Shown here piece by piece: positions 1 to 8,428 of a stretch of DNA of 50,055 nucleotides (positions are counted from its first letter, which is position 1; every line of letters starts with the position of its first letter). The stretch comes from FEN-987 sp035524675 (GTDB lineage Archaea > Thermoproteota > Bathyarchaeia > 40CM-2-53-6). Under the pieces are notes generated by a model. It had not been told where the DNA came from, ran no database searches, and saw nothing but the letters and a program-made list of their open reading frames with translations. The stretch covers positions 1 to 50,055 of the forward strand of contig DATKOK010000059.1 of NCBI GenBank assembly GCA_035524675.1. The letters run 5' to 3'. The translations under genes were made by a program, and so were the position numbers.

Positions 1-112
1 CCTCGAATGGCCTCTTGCAGGCTAGGAGCAGAGTATAAGTTCCTCTCAAGGCATCCCTCCGAAGCACAAATAGCCGCATATGAATTCTATCTTGGCTGCT
101 TGGGATCTCTCG

Positions 113-1210
113 ATGAAGGCAATCGTACTGGCTGGGGGATACGCAACTCGACTCCGCCCGATCAGTTACGTCATCCCCAAACTGCTGTTCCCCGTAGCTG
201 GTAAACCGATGATCTACTGGACGCTGGACCTGCTCAAGAGATTCCAAGTAGACGAGGCAGTGCTAGCCGTAAACTACCTTGCCGAGGACCTGAGAAGAAC
301 TGTTGGTGATGAATACCGTGGTGTGCGCATCAAGTACTCTCTGGAGAGCATGCCGCTGGGGACTGCGGGACCCATCAAACTCGCCTCCAAAATGACTCGG
401 CTGGATGAGACGTTCATAGCAATGAATGGTGATATCATCACAAACATCGACTTCAGCGAAATGCTCCAACGGCATGAATCCTCAAATTCAGTAATCACAG
501 ATGCACTCGAAGAGGTTCAGGATCCCTCTAGATTCGGTGTCGTCGAACTCGACGCCTCATCGCGTATAGCGAGGTTTGTTGAGAAACCAAGCAGGAAGGA
601 AGCTCCAAGTCGACTCATCAACGCGGGAATCTACCTCATCGAGCCGAGTGTACTCAAACAAATTCCTAGCGGACGAAAAGTCTCGCTGGAACGAGAGATA
701 TTCCCCGTTCTCGCCCAACTCGGGAAGCTTGGAGGATTCCCGCTTTCGGACTACTGGTTCGACATCGGCGATTCCTCTGATTATCGAAAAGCAAACTTTG
801 CTCTAGCGAAGAAGATCGCTGGAAGGTCGGGACTGCAATTATCCGGACGCACACAGATGAAGGGGTCGAAACTTGCTCCACCAGTCCTCATTGGTAGAGA
901 CTGTAAGGTTAGTTCTGAAGTGAAGTTGGGACCAAACGCGGTTCTCGGGAAGAGGGTAACTGTTGGCAAGAGAGTGCGGATCGCTGATTCGATTGTATTC
1001 GACGACGTAAGGATTGGGGATGAATCAAGTATTACAGGCGCAATCGTAGCAAGCGGTTCTACGATTGGGGATGGCGTTAGAATCGAACGGGGATCTGTCG
1101 TCTCGCCCTACGTATCGATCAGTGATGGAGTAAGAGTTGGAAAAGGTGCGGTCATTCACCCTTACAAGGAGATAACGCGGCATATCGCCGCCAGGGCCCA
1201 GGTCATGTGA
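113..1210 (+). CDS. Sugar-1-phosphate nucleotidyltransferase with left-handed beta-helix tail
   Basis: Makes a nucleotide-activated sugar from NTP and a sugar 1-phosphate in the cytoplasm (glucose-1-phosphate thymidylyl/uridylyltransferase or mannose-1-phosphate guanylyltransferase type). Seen: the N-terminus reads MKAIVLAGGYATRLRP, the nucleotide-binding signature, followed by PKLLFPVAGKPM and a GD metal-binding site in MNGDI. The nucleotidyltransferase domain covers about residues 1-230. Residues about 245-355 have repeated hexapeptides (IGRDCKV, LGPNAVLG, IGDESSI) typical of a left-handed beta helix. The ATG at 113 is preferred over the in-frame ATG at 80 because the family starts directly at MKAI/MKAV. 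The genes just downstream also belong to glycan synthesis. The exact sugar and nucleotide cannot be read from sequence. Confidence 0.9.
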   Translation: MKAIVLAGGYATRLRPISYVIPKLLFPVAGKPMIYWTLDLLKRFQVDEAVLAVNYLAEDLRRTVGDEYRGVRIKYSLESMPLGTAGPIKLASKMTRLDETFIAMNGDIITNIDFSEMLQRHESSNSVITDALEEVQDPSRFGVVELDASSRIARFVEKPSRKEAPSRLINAGIYLIEPSVLKQIPSGRKVSLEREIFPVLAQLGKLGGFPLSDYWFDIGDSSDYRKANFALAKKIAGRSGLQLSGRTQMKGSKLAPPVLIGRDCKVSSEVKLGPNAVLGKRVTVGKRVRIADSIVFDDVRIGDESSITGAIVASGSTIGDGVRIERGSVVSPYVSISDGVRVGKGAVIHPYKEITRHIAARAQVM

Positions 1211-1254
1211 GGAATCACGCTCGTGCCGTCAAGAAGACGTTCTGAAGATCAAGA

Positions 1255-2262
1255 GTGGTCAAAAGAATGTATGATTACAGCTTGATTTCATTTGTCTTCT
1301 TAGCAACTTTCGCGGTCACATTTCTCTCCATCCCCTTTGTTGCGAAATTCATGAAGAATCATGGCATTACAGGCAAAGACGTCCACAAGATCGGCGGCCC
1401 CGAGATCCCTGAAATGTGTGGAGTAGCTGTCCTGGTCGGCTTGAGCGTTGGAGTGATCGGATACGCGGTTATGGCACCGGGTTCGGCACGGGAAGGTATG
1501 GCCTGGCTCGGTACCATATTGATCGCCGGAGCGATTGGGGTCGTTGATGACAGGCATCCGCTTGGTGCGAAAACCAAGCCTCTTCTTACTGCTGTCGCGT
1601 GTGTGCCGATTCTCTTGCTTGGGGCGTATTCTCCGTTTCCGCGTCTTCCTTTCATTGGTGAAGCACGTCTTACAATCGTGTATCCTCTCCTTGTTCCATT
1701 GGCCATCGCGGTGACATCGAACGCTGTGAATATGATGGATGTCATGAACGGGGCCATGCCTAGTACCGTTGCAATCATAGCCGCCATGTTGACTGGAATC
1801 TTACTGCTGGCCGGTCAATGGACGGTTGCGGTACTCTCGGCATGTCTGTTGGCAGCGATGCTTGCGCTTTTCTACTTCAATCGCTGTCCAGCAAGAGTGT
1901 TCAGCGGGGACACGGGGAGCCTGGCTGTGGGCGCTGCTCTTGGCGGGCTCGCGATCATAGGGCGAGTGGAGGTCGTCGTGGTGGTTGCGCTTATGCCTCA
2001 GATTATGAATGCGTTCTATGGGTTGTCGTCTGTCGGGCGGTTATATGAGAGGCGTGAAATTCGCCAGCGGCCAACCAAATTGCTTGATGATGGGAAGCTT
2101 GCTGCAACTGCTGAGAAGAATGCGCCAATCACGTTGGCTCGACTGATTCTAGCCGCGGGTTCTTCCACAGAACGTGATGTGGTGCGAGGAATGATGCTGT
2201 TGACGGTGCTCTCATCGATCTTGGCTGTGCTGACCTATGGGCTTATTGTGGTGAAGATTTGA
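1255..2262 (+). CDS. Polyprenyl-phosphate sugar-1-phosphate transferase (MraY/WecA/AglH family)
   Basis: Integral membrane enzyme that moves a sugar 1-phosphate (typically HexNAc-1-P) from a UDP-sugar to a polyprenyl or dolichyl phosphate carrier, the first membrane step of N-glycan or surface-polymer assembly. Seen: about ten hydrophobic segments over 335 residues, the catalytic Asp pair D98-D99 in GVVDDRHPLG, the NxxNMMD motif near residues 156-162, and FSGDTGS with D219. These are the family hallmarks. It begins with GTG at 1255; ATG at 1267 is an alternative. It lies 44 bases after the nucleotidyltransferase and overlaps the next small membrane gene, so the three probably form one transcript. 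The family call is firm; the donor sugar is inferred. Confidence 0.9.
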   Translation: MVKRMYDYSLISFVFLATFAVTFLSIPFVAKFMKNHGITGKDVHKIGGPEIPEMCGVAVLVGLSVGVIGYAVMAPGSAREGMAWLGTILIAGAIGVVDDRHPLGAKTKPLLTAVACVPILLLGAYSPFPRLPFIGEARLTIVYPLLVPLAIAVTSNAVNMMDVMNGAMPSTVAIIAAMLTGILLLAGQWTVAVLSACLLAAMLALFYFNRCPARVFSGDTGSLAVGAALGGLAIIGRVEVVVVVALMPQIMNAFYGLSSVGRLYERREIRQRPTKLLDDGKLAATAEKNAPITLARLILAAGSSTERDVVRGMMLLTVLSSILAVLTYGLIVVKI

Positions 2263-2507
2263 AGCGTCTTCTCCCATTAGCCGCCATCGAGATCTTCGTG
2301 TGGGCTGCTATGATAGTATGTGTGATGGTAATTGGCAGACTTGTTTTCGAGATAAGTCTTGGCGCATCATTAGCTGAGAGAATCGCCACTCAGACCATCC
2401 GACTCGTAATCTCGAGCGCAGCAGTTCTGTTATGGCTTGTATCATGGAAGAAGATCACGGAGCGATACTTCTGGAGGGCGATTCGAAGATCGTCAAATAC
2501 TACTTGA
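2259..2507 (+). CDS. Small two-helix membrane protein
   Basis: 82-residue protein of unknown function. It starts with a TTG that overlaps the stop of the preceding glycosyltransferase by 4 bases, which indicates translational coupling. Seen: two hydrophobic segments, about residues 5-30 and 45-65, then a basic tail rich in Arg and Lys, consistent with a small inner-membrane protein with a cytoplasmic C-terminus. Its 3' end overlaps the convergent DUF354 gene by 8 bases. From position alone it may be an accessory subunit of the membrane glycosyltransferase. No recognised domain. Confidence 0.55.
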   Translation: MKRLLPLAAIEIFVWAAMIVCVMVIGRLVFEISLGASLAERIATQTIRLVISSAAVLLWLVSWKKITERYFWRAIRRSSNTT

Positions 2508-3564
2508 GTATGCGAGAGAGCATGACTCGAACTGGATCGTCCATAGTTTGCTTTAATTTGCTTGATCTTCTCTGATAGAATTCTCTGAAATCTCGGCTTT
2601 TCGAGATCCCAATAGTTCTGTGAGCGATTCTTCCTGGATCGAGAATCCTTTCCATTAAACCATACCTGACGAGAAACTTATCCACGAAGGTTTGGTCTCC
2701 TGGATAGCACGATATCACTGGTATTCCCAGCAACGCGGCTTCCGCAGACATTGTGCCACCGCCGCCAATGAAGACTGTTGACATTCGCAGGAGTGAAACA
2801 CCATCGATGACGTGCTGGGGCACGACAATTCGGGTCCCGAACCTTTTCCGTAATCTTTCTCGTTGCTCGTCATAGCGTGGAAGAACGACAATTTGCAATT
2901 CTCCGTTACTTTTGTCTAGTATGTTTGCGACGATGTCCATAGTCGTTGTAACTCTAGCTGCTAAACGATCTGAAAGGTATGCAGCATACTCTTCAGACGT
3001 GCGTATTACGACGGTTGGTTTCGTGAGGTCTAAGTGGAGCTCGTCCAGGGATTTGGGATCGTTTTTGGAGTTTATCCAAACTATTGGGTCGAGCGCACGG
3101 TAGCTTACTATGTCGCGTGACCTGATTCCGTAACGGTTCCAGGCATATGACGGAATTACCCATGGCGTGAACAGTTTCTCAGAGAGGGGTATTGTTAGTC
3201 TGCAGACTGCTTCTGCATGAGGCGAGTCACTCACGCAATAGTGCGGAATCCCCAATCCAAATGCAACCCTAGCGGCTTCGGGAGAAGAGAACGAGACTGC
3301 TACATCAGGGGAATAATCTCCGACGATCTCCTCCGCGAGGAGAGTGACTCGTTTTGAGCTTTCCAGAAGCTTATCCCTGAGCTGTACGCCACCGTGACGC
3401 CCAACTTTGCTTGTTTTCAGCTTTCTGAGGTCAAGTAACTCGTTTACTTCCCTGTAATGCCGCGTGGTCACGAGGACTTTGCAGCCTTTCGCAACCAAAC
3501 GGTCATGTAGCTCCGCAAAGAGATTCGCTTGCTTAGGCGTCAATACATCGAGCCAAACTTTCAA
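2500..3564 (-). CDS. DUF354 family protein, GT-B/UDP-GlcNAc 2-epimerase-like
   Basis: 354-residue member of archaeal DUF354, which has a fold like two-domain GT-B glycosyltransferases and UDP-GlcNAc 2-epimerases. Seen: start MKVWLDVLTPKQANLFAEL with the DUF354 pattern of an early Asp and a 'P..A..F..L' segment, an N-terminal Rossmann-like half, and a C-terminal half with FIGGGGTMSAEAALLGIPVIS, the glycine-rich loop that binds nucleotide-sugar phosphates in this fold. Its start overlaps the stop of the upstream TrmB-type regulator by 4 bases, so the two are cotranscribed. Context suggests a role in surface-sugar metabolism; the reaction is unknown. Confidence 0.8.
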   Translation of the reverse strand: MKVWLDVLTPKQANLFAELHDRLVAKGCKVLVTTRHYREVNELLDLRKLKTSKVGRHGGVQLRDKLLESSKRVTLLAEEIVGDYSPDVAVSFSSPEAARVAFGLGIPHYCVSDSPHAEAVCRLTIPLSEKLFTPWVIPSYAWNRYGIRSRDIVSYRALDPIVWINSKNDPKSLDELHLDLTKPTVVIRTSEEYAAYLSDRLAARVTTTMDIVANILDKSNGELQIVVLPRYDEQRERLRKRFGTRIVVPQHVIDGVSLLRMSTVFIGGGGTMSAEAALLGIPVISCYPGDQTFVDKFLVRYGLMERILDPGRIAHRTIGISKSRDFREFYQRRSSKLKQTMDDPVRVMLSRILK

Positions 3565-4388
3565 CTCTTCACCCCATTAACCCGCTTCGCCTTCTCCCAA
3601 CGGAATAGGAAGGATTCTCGAAAGATCCTGATCAAGCCTTGGTTCTTGGTATGATTCGGCGTGTAAACTATTGGGTTCCAGTGGCGCTCAACCTCTTCGG
3701 CGGCCCAAATTACAAAAACCAGCTCACGGTTATCAATCAAGGTTCCTCTTACAGGGTGCCATGGGTCGCGGGTGTCACGGGCCTGTGCTCCCATTTGAAT
3801 CAGTTCATTCAAATGCTTACCGACCTGTGAATTTTCCATTTGCATCAGAATTTTCACTTTCACCCCGCGTTTCAATGCATCTCTAAGTTGAGGTTTCACT
3901 CTAGGAAGCCAAGAAAACAGTGCAGTCGAAACTAGAACTTCGTCTGATGCGACTTGAACATAATCGCGAGTGCGCTTCTCCATAACCTGGAGATTATCAA
4001 GTGGCTCGAGAAGTTCCTCTGCTTTGACCTGAAGATGACTCTCCACGTAGATTGGTTCGACGCGTCTCTGCATGGCCCGCATAATCTCTTCCACGGAGAG
4101 AAGATTTTGCTCGAAGTTCTGCCTAAGCATGGTCAGATACTCGCGTTTTGCCTCCCCGGGTGGAACTGCTTGAAATCTCTTCGGCCTGCTCTGAATAATT
4201 CGGGCAAACCCTTTCTGCATCAATTGTTCCAAGGTGTTGTACACCCGCGTAATCGGAATCGAGGTCTGCTTGGCTACGTCTTCCGCAGTTAGCTCGCGTT
4301 TCGATAGCAAGGCAAGGTATGCGTCCGACTCGTATGTAGTGAGACCGGCCCTTCGGAGAGATTCATGCAGGTCGCCTGCAGCGGTCAT
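3561..4388 (-). CDS. TrmB-family transcriptional regulator
   Basis: DNA-binding regulator of 275 residues. Seen: an N-terminal winged helix (about residues 8-85) with the TrmB pattern LTTYESDAYLALL, then VAKQTSIPITRVYNTLEQLMQKG as recognition helix, a helical linker (about 85-130), and a C-terminal effector domain (about 140-265) like the phospholipase-D-like TrmB C-domain. TrmB proteins typically sense sugars and control sugar genes. It is divergent from the UDP-sugar dehydrogenase gene across 66 bases that contain one TATA-like element near 4420, so it may regulate itself and that operon. It is translationally coupled to the DUF354 gene. Confidence 0.88.
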   Translation of the reverse strand: MTAAGDLHESLRRAGLTTYESDAYLALLSKRELTAEDVAKQTSIPITRVYNTLEQLMQKGFARIIQSRPKRFQAVPPGEAKREYLTMLRQNFEQNLLSVEEIMRAMQRRVEPIYVESHLQVKAEELLEPLDNLQVMEKRTRDYVQVASDEVLVSTALFSWLPRVKPQLRDALKRGVKVKILMQMENSQVGKHLNELIQMGAQARDTRDPWHPVRGTLIDNRELVFVIWAAEEVERHWNPIVYTPNHTKNQGLIRIFRESFLFRWEKAKRVNGVKS

Positions 4389-4415
4389 AATTCACTGAAG
4401 TAGAGTTAAAAACGA

Positions 4416-4424
4416 TTAAATATT
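4416..4424. promoter_or_regulatory. TATA-like box shared by divergent TrmB and sugar dehydrogenase genes
   Basis: The A/T run TTAAATATT is centred at 4420. Adding about 26 bases places a start near 4446 for the + gene (GTG at 4455); subtracting 26 gives about 4394 for the - gene (ATG at 4388). Both agree with archaeal TATA-to-start spacing and very short leaders. It was inferred by eye. Confidence 0.5.
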
Positions 4425-4454
4425 TCGGAAGAAAACGGACTGTGGGTATCATAG

Positions 4455-5846
4455 GTGTCTTCACAACAGGCTCTGCTATCTCTTGAGCCAGGAGAGATCG
4501 CGGTAAGAATACGTGATGGCGCGGTTAAGATCGCCATTGTAGGTCTCGGGTGGATGGGGCTTCCCACTGGGTGTTTGTACGCTGACGCGGGTGCGCCAGT
4601 CACTGGAGCGGACATGAATCCTAGAGTTGTGGAACGTATCAACAAAGGCGAACCGCCAATCGATGAAGCTGGGCTCCCGGCAATGTTGAAAAAAGCGATT
4701 CGAGCGGGTAAATTCACCGCCACAACATCCACCGAGGACGCTGCCACGAACTCGGATATCATATTCATCGTAGTTCCAACGATGATCGACAGGCAGAAGC
4801 GAGCAGACTACTCAGCCGTGGAAGACGCATGTACTGCCATCGGCAAGAGTCTGAAAATTGGTAGTCTAGTCATCTTCGAAAGTACTTGCGGACCCGGCGT
4901 AACCGAGCGAGTTGTGAAAGGGACCTTAGAAAAGTATTCAGGGTTAGTAGCTGGGCAAGGATTCGGATTAGCTTACAGTCCCATCAGAGCTATGGGAGGA
5001 AGAGCAATTCAGGATCTTCAGAGTTATCCTAAGATTGTCGGGGCCATTGACAAACGTAGCCTCGAGGCCGCCTGTGCAGTGCTGTCAGTGATCGTTAAGG
5101 GCGAACTCATACGAGTTCGAGATATCAAGACAGCTGAGTTATCCAAGCTTTTCGAGACGATATATCGTGACGTAAACATAGGGTTGGCCAATGAATTTGC
5201 CCTAGTATGCGAAGAAGTTGGAGTCGATTACGCAGAGACAGCTCGAGCGGCGAATAGTCAGCCCTACTCACATCTCCATTCGACTGGAGTGGGAGTGGGT
5301 GGTCACTGCCTTCCAGTATACCCATATCTTCTAGCTACTGAGGCAGATGCTATAGACGCACACCTCAGGCTTGTTCTGGACGCCCGTAAGATTAACGACG
5401 CAATGCCACGGCATGTAGCAAAACTTGCTTCAGATGGCTTACGAGTATGCGGAAAGTCTTTGAAACGTGCGAAAATAGTAGTGCTCGGAATCAGCTATCG
5501 GCCTAACGTGAGAGAAACTCGATACTCGCCCTCTCAAGAGTTAATCGGGATTTTGAAAAAGAGAGGTGCAAAAGTTACCGCATACGACCCGCTGTTCACA
5601 ACTTCCGAACTAGGCGCAATGGGATTACAGTCAGAACCGTCGCTCCGCAAAGCAATTGAAAAAGCAGATTGCGTGATCCTAACTACGGCTCATGACGATT
5701 TCAAGAAGATGGATACAATCGAATTCTCTGCACACATGTCGAAGCAGGCGCTGATCATAGACTGCACAGGCATTCTGGACCCGGTAAGCGTCGAGAAAAC
5801 TGGTCTAGTGTACCGAGCAACCGGAAGAGGACTCTGGACTAGATGA
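4455..5846 (+). CDS. UDP-N-acetyl-D-mannosamine / UDP-glucose dehydrogenase family enzyme
   Basis: NAD-dependent four-electron oxidation of a UDP-hexose (UDP-ManNAc, UDP-GlcNAc or UDP-Glc) to the uronate. Seen over 463 residues: the Rossmann motif GLGWMG near residues 30-35, the ESTCGPGVTE segment, the central helical domain with ETIYRDVNIGLANE, and the catalytic Cys285 in GVGVGGHCLPVYP. The C-terminal UDP-binding domain contains SYRPNVRETRYSP. All expected domains are present and the length is normal. It starts with GTG at 4455, about ten bases after the inferred transcription start. The downstream Gfo/Idh/MocA gene overlaps by 4 bases, an arrangement common in synthesis of acetamido-uronic acids for glycans. 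Substrate choice is inference. Confidence 0.9.
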   Translation: MSSQQALLSLEPGEIAVRIRDGAVKIAIVGLGWMGLPTGCLYADAGAPVTGADMNPRVVERINKGEPPIDEAGLPAMLKKAIRAGKFTATTSTEDAATNSDIIFIVVPTMIDRQKRADYSAVEDACTAIGKSLKIGSLVIFESTCGPGVTERVVKGTLEKYSGLVAGQGFGLAYSPIRAMGGRAIQDLQSYPKIVGAIDKRSLEAACAVLSVIVKGELIRVRDIKTAELSKLFETIYRDVNIGLANEFALVCEEVGVDYAETARAANSQPYSHLHSTGVGVGGHCLPVYPYLLATEADAIDAHLRLVLDARKINDAMPRHVAKLASDGLRVCGKSLKRAKIVVLGISYRPNVRETRYSPSQELIGILKKRGAKVTAYDPLFTTSELGAMGLQSEPSLRKAIEKADCVILTTAHDDFKKMDTIEFSAHMSKQALIIDCTGILDPVSVEKTGLVYRATGRGLWTR

Positions 5847-6799
5847 GTCAACTTCGAGTCGCGATAATTGGAACAGGCTTCTGGGGAAAGAACCAAGCCC
5901 GAGTTTTTTCCCAAATTCCGAAAGCGAAGCTCACGTGCGTTTGTGATGCTAACCCAACAACAGCCAGCGCCATAGCATCACAATTCAATGTCGAATACAC
6001 AACGGACATGGACAATGTTCTAAACAGAAAAGATGTTGACGCTGTCACTATTTGCACTCCAACAGTAACGCACAAAGAGATTGCGACCCGGGCACTGGAA
6101 GCAGGGAAACATGTTCTCGTTGAGAAACCGATGACGAACACTGTCGCCGAAGGTAACGAATTGCTTTCGCGCGCCAAGAAGCGGGGTTTGAGGATCATGC
6201 CAGGACATATCGAACGTTTCAACCCGGCGGTGACTTACCTCAAATCGTTAGTTGACGGAAAAGCACTAGGAAACATAATGTTGCTTCTCGCAAGAAGGGT
6301 TGGACGTTGGCCCGAACGGATAGGAGACGTAGGAGTAGTTAGAGACACAGCGATTCATGACATAGATCTAGCGCGGTATATCTTCGCCGACGAAGTATCG
6401 GCTGTCTACGCTCAAATAGGAAGCCTTCGACACTCGAAGGAAGATTACGCAGAGATTATGCTTCAGTTCTCTAAGGGTGGGACCGCCTTCATCGACGCAA
6501 ACTGGCTGACCCCGCAGAAAACTCGAACCATGGTAGTTACGGGCAGCGACGCGATAGCAGAACTAGACTACATAACTCAACAGGTCTCAGTTAAGAGCTC
6601 CGAAAAGACTGTGACGCCGAACCTGGACAGAAGAGAACCATTAACTCTCGAACTAACCCACTTCGCAGAATCAATTCTGGATGACAGCCCCTTCTCAGTA
6701 AACGGCATTGACGGCTTGAGAGCAGTGGAAATCTGTGAAGCCGTGCTTACGTCAGGCACAGCGGGCAAAACTATGACGCTCAGTATTCACTCAGCGTGA
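5843..6799 (+). CDS. Gfo/Idh/MocA oxidoreductase, WlbA-like
   Basis: 318-residue NAD(P)-dependent sugar oxidoreductase. Seen: N-terminal Rossmann motif GTGFWG at residues 10-15, the family's E94-K95-P96 dinucleotide/substrate Lys motif in VLVEKPMTNT, GHIERFNPA, and the catalytic-site pattern DTAIHDIDL near residues 168-176, followed by an open beta-sheet domain. It overlaps the UDP-sugar dehydrogenase stop by ATGA and is surely cotranscribed. In characterised WlbA/WbpB systems such a pair converts UDP-HexNAcA to the 3-keto sugar before transamination. No aminotransferase is in the window, so the final product is unknown. Confidence 0.88.
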   Translation: MSQLRVAIIGTGFWGKNQARVFSQIPKAKLTCVCDANPTTASAIASQFNVEYTTDMDNVLNRKDVDAVTICTPTVTHKEIATRALEAGKHVLVEKPMTNTVAEGNELLSRAKKRGLRIMPGHIERFNPAVTYLKSLVDGKALGNIMLLLARRVGRWPERIGDVGVVRDTAIHDIDLARYIFADEVSAVYAQIGSLRHSKEDYAEIMLQFSKGGTAFIDANWLTPQKTRTMVVTGSDAIAELDYITQQVSVKSSEKTVTPNLDRREPLTLELTHFAESILDDSPFSVNGIDGLRAVEICEAVLTSGTAGKTMTLSIHSA

Positions 6800-6821
6800 A
6801 GCGTGATTCTCTAACACTATC

Positions 6822-7307
6822 TCATTTGAGTATTCTAGGGATTATCGTGCACCTCAGAACGTCGCTGCTAGCGTCGTAAGTTATCGATTCCAAGTCCAAC
6901 TCTCGATGGAGTATTCCACTTAATGCACCACACCACCAAGAGAACAAGAGGGATTTTGACGAACCCGTAGTTCGCTTGATGTAAGGGTTCGCGATTTCAA
7001 TGAATATGGGCCTGTCCTGGTTCTCTGACAACTTGACTGACGTTATTCCTACACCTGACAATGCGTCATATCTCTTCATCAATTCGATAAATTCCTCAAC
7101 TTTTGCATCTGGATGGCTGCTAAGGAATCGGTCAGCCTCTTCCTTGCCCTCTTGAAGTTCAAGATTCTTTACGATAACTTCCGCGACCTGATTACCAACG
7201 AGGGTGTCCAGATGACTACAAAGTGCATCCATATCTATTACCATCTGACGTGAACCCAGAAGCCTTACTTCTCCCCTCTTTTCATCGAATTCTATACTGT
7301 TACTCAA
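6822..7307 (-). CDS. V4R-like small sensory protein (tentative)
   Basis: 161-residue protein without a certain family. Seen: an N-terminal strand-rich segment (LLGSRQMVIDMDALCSHLDTLV), a helix with ELQEGKEEADRF, and a C-terminal FSWWCGALSGILHREL plus SSDVLRCTII, which resembles the 4-vinyl-reductase (V4R) domain's 'G.L.G......E......G...C.F.I' ending but is divergent. Its TTG start overlaps the stop of the upstream MEDS-domain gene by 4 bases, so both proteins are made together and probably act in one small-molecule signalling pathway. The domain call rests on pattern only. Confidence 0.45.
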   Translation of the reverse strand: MSNSIEFDEKRGEVRLLGSRQMVIDMDALCSHLDTLVGNQVAEVIVKNLELQEGKEEADRFLSSHPDAKVEEFIELMKRYDALSGVGITSVKLSENQDRPIFIEIANPYIKRTTGSSKSLLFSWWCGALSGILHRELDLESITYDASSDVLRCTIIPRILK

Positions 7308-7879
7308 CTCACTACCTCACCACCAGACCCAGCAAGGCCTCTGAAGATATGAGCACCATGAGCTTTCAGCAGCTCGAGTAGGACTTGGTCCCATCTACCT
7401 CCTACTTCTGCAAGATCATAAGCACATATTGCGGCCATTGGAAAAGCAAAGTTTTGCCCCAACTGCTTTTCGAATTGTAACACGCCTTCCGCGGTTGTGT
7501 AGTCCAAGTAATCATTAGCTAGAATGAAGATTCGATAACCACCAAAACCCAGTCGCTTGACTTCATCAAGTCGGGGCTTCATAAGAGCTAATGTCGCCTC
7601 GTAGTCGAGGCCTTTCGACTTCGAAGAGAGCTTATTCATCTCAAGAAAGTCAATCCGCTGCTCTGCGTGCGGAGAACTCAGTCTAACCGACTGCAAAAAA
7701 TCTTCAAAAGATTCACGTGAAGAAGCAAGAATATACACGGCTTCATTCCTATCTCTGCCTCCACTTACGTATGAGATGAAAACTTCACGAGCCTCTTCAA
7801 CGTTCTCGTAGCAGAAAATCGCGTGAGTCCCAGGTGATACGCGAGCAACATAATCTAGGATTGAGGGAGGCATAGTCAA
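7304..7879 (-). CDS. MEDS-domain (DcmR-like) sensory protein
   Basis: 191-residue cytoplasmic protein made of one MEDS domain, a RecA-like sensory module found in methanogen and methylotroph regulators such as DcmR. Seen: GTHAIFCYENVEEAREVFISYV matches the MEDS start 'G.H....Y....E....v..f...G', followed by VYILASSRESFEDFL, an EMNKL segment, RLGFGGYRIFILAND and a CAYDLAEV strand near the end. No histidine kinase, HTH or transmembrane segment is fused to it. It starts with TTG at 7879 or ATG at 7873. The next gene overlaps it by 4 bases. Confidence 0.7.
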   Translation of the reverse strand: MTMPPSILDYVARVSPGTHAIFCYENVEEAREVFISYVSGGRDRNEAVYILASSRESFEDFLQSVRLSSPHAEQRIDFLEMNKLSSKSKGLDYEATLALMKPRLDEVKRLGFGGYRIFILANDYLDYTTAEGVLQFEKQLGQNFAFPMAAICAYDLAEVGGRWDQVLLELLKAHGAHIFRGLAGSGGEVVS

Positions 7880-7934
7880 ATGATTCGCCGCGTAACATAG
7901 TATCCGGAGCTAGTACTAGAAACAATCGCCATCG

Positions 7935-7948
7935 TCTCACGCGTGAGA
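7935..7948. repeat. 14-bp perfect palindrome upstream of the MEDS gene
   Basis: TCTCACGCGTGAGA reads the same on both strands. It lies 56 bases upstream of the MEDS gene start, and a partial copy (ACGCGTGA) sits about 25 bases further at 7972. The position suggests an operator; the palindrome itself is directly visible, the role is inferred. Confidence 0.4.
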
Positions 7949-8011
7949 TCGACGCAAATTCAACTAGTTCGACGCGTGAAAATTACAAAAGCTACACGAG
8001 ACTTCTTCCAG

Positions 8012-8368
8012 TTATCGTCGTGAGTACTGCTGAAACACGTGTAAATAAGATAAGGCGAAGGAATCTGCGCGCTTTTCGACTTGCTGATTCTTTGGAATTT
8101 GTGAAGCACGCAGATGGTGATAGAACTCGTGAAGTATTACGAACGGGTTTGTAAGAAGATCACTTTTTGAGATATAAATCCGCTTTTCCTTATGTACGTA
8201 AACTCCCAGAACTTTTCGATGCTTCTTAACTGTTCCAACCCGAAGATCAGGCTCCTCAACTCCATAATGGAGGGCGAGAGAACGTAATGCCTCTTCGGGC
8301 TGTCCATCAAGAATCATCTTGACGATTCGGATGCGAAATTCGCTGTCTGGTTCCAGAGGCGGTTTCAT
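8012..8368 (-). CDS. Minigluzincin-like zinc metallopeptidase-fold protein
   Basis: 118-residue soluble protein. Seen: a single zinc-protease motif H80-E81-F-Y-H84 in VILHEFYHHLR, followed after a short loop by E98 with A101-D102, the usual third ligand pattern of gluzincin/IrrE-like metallopeptidases. Before it a short beta sheet (VLGVYVHKEKRIYIS) provides the substrate-edge strands. The small size fits stand-alone minigluzincins, whose activity is often unproven. It is divergent from the Trm112 gene over 60 bases with a shared TATA-like box near 8394 and could be leaderless. Substrate unknown. Confidence 0.65.
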   Translation of the reverse strand: MKPPLEPDSEFRIRIVKMILDGQPEEALRSLALHYGVEEPDLRVGTVKKHRKVLGVYVHKEKRIYISKSDLLTNPFVILHEFYHHLRASQIPKNQQVEKRADSFALSYLHVFQQYSRR

Positions 8369-8391
8369 CGTAACAAAGACTTCGAAAGCAG

Positions 8392-8397
8392 TATATT
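8392..8397. promoter_or_regulatory. TATA-like box between divergent minigluzincin and Trm112 genes
   Basis: TATATT centred at 8394. Twenty-six bases to the right is 8420 (TTG start at 8429) and to the left 8368, exactly the ATG of the minus-strand gene. One element could therefore serve both directions with leaderless or near-leaderless transcripts. Inferred by eye. Confidence 0.45.
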
Positions 8398-8428
8398 CCA
8401 GTTACTTCCTCAAGAAAGTTGACCTGTC

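Noticed and set aside
1359..1787. 142-residue frame opposite the glycosyltransferase
   Set aside because: Antisense shadow of a membrane protein gene that has all family motifs in the plus strand.
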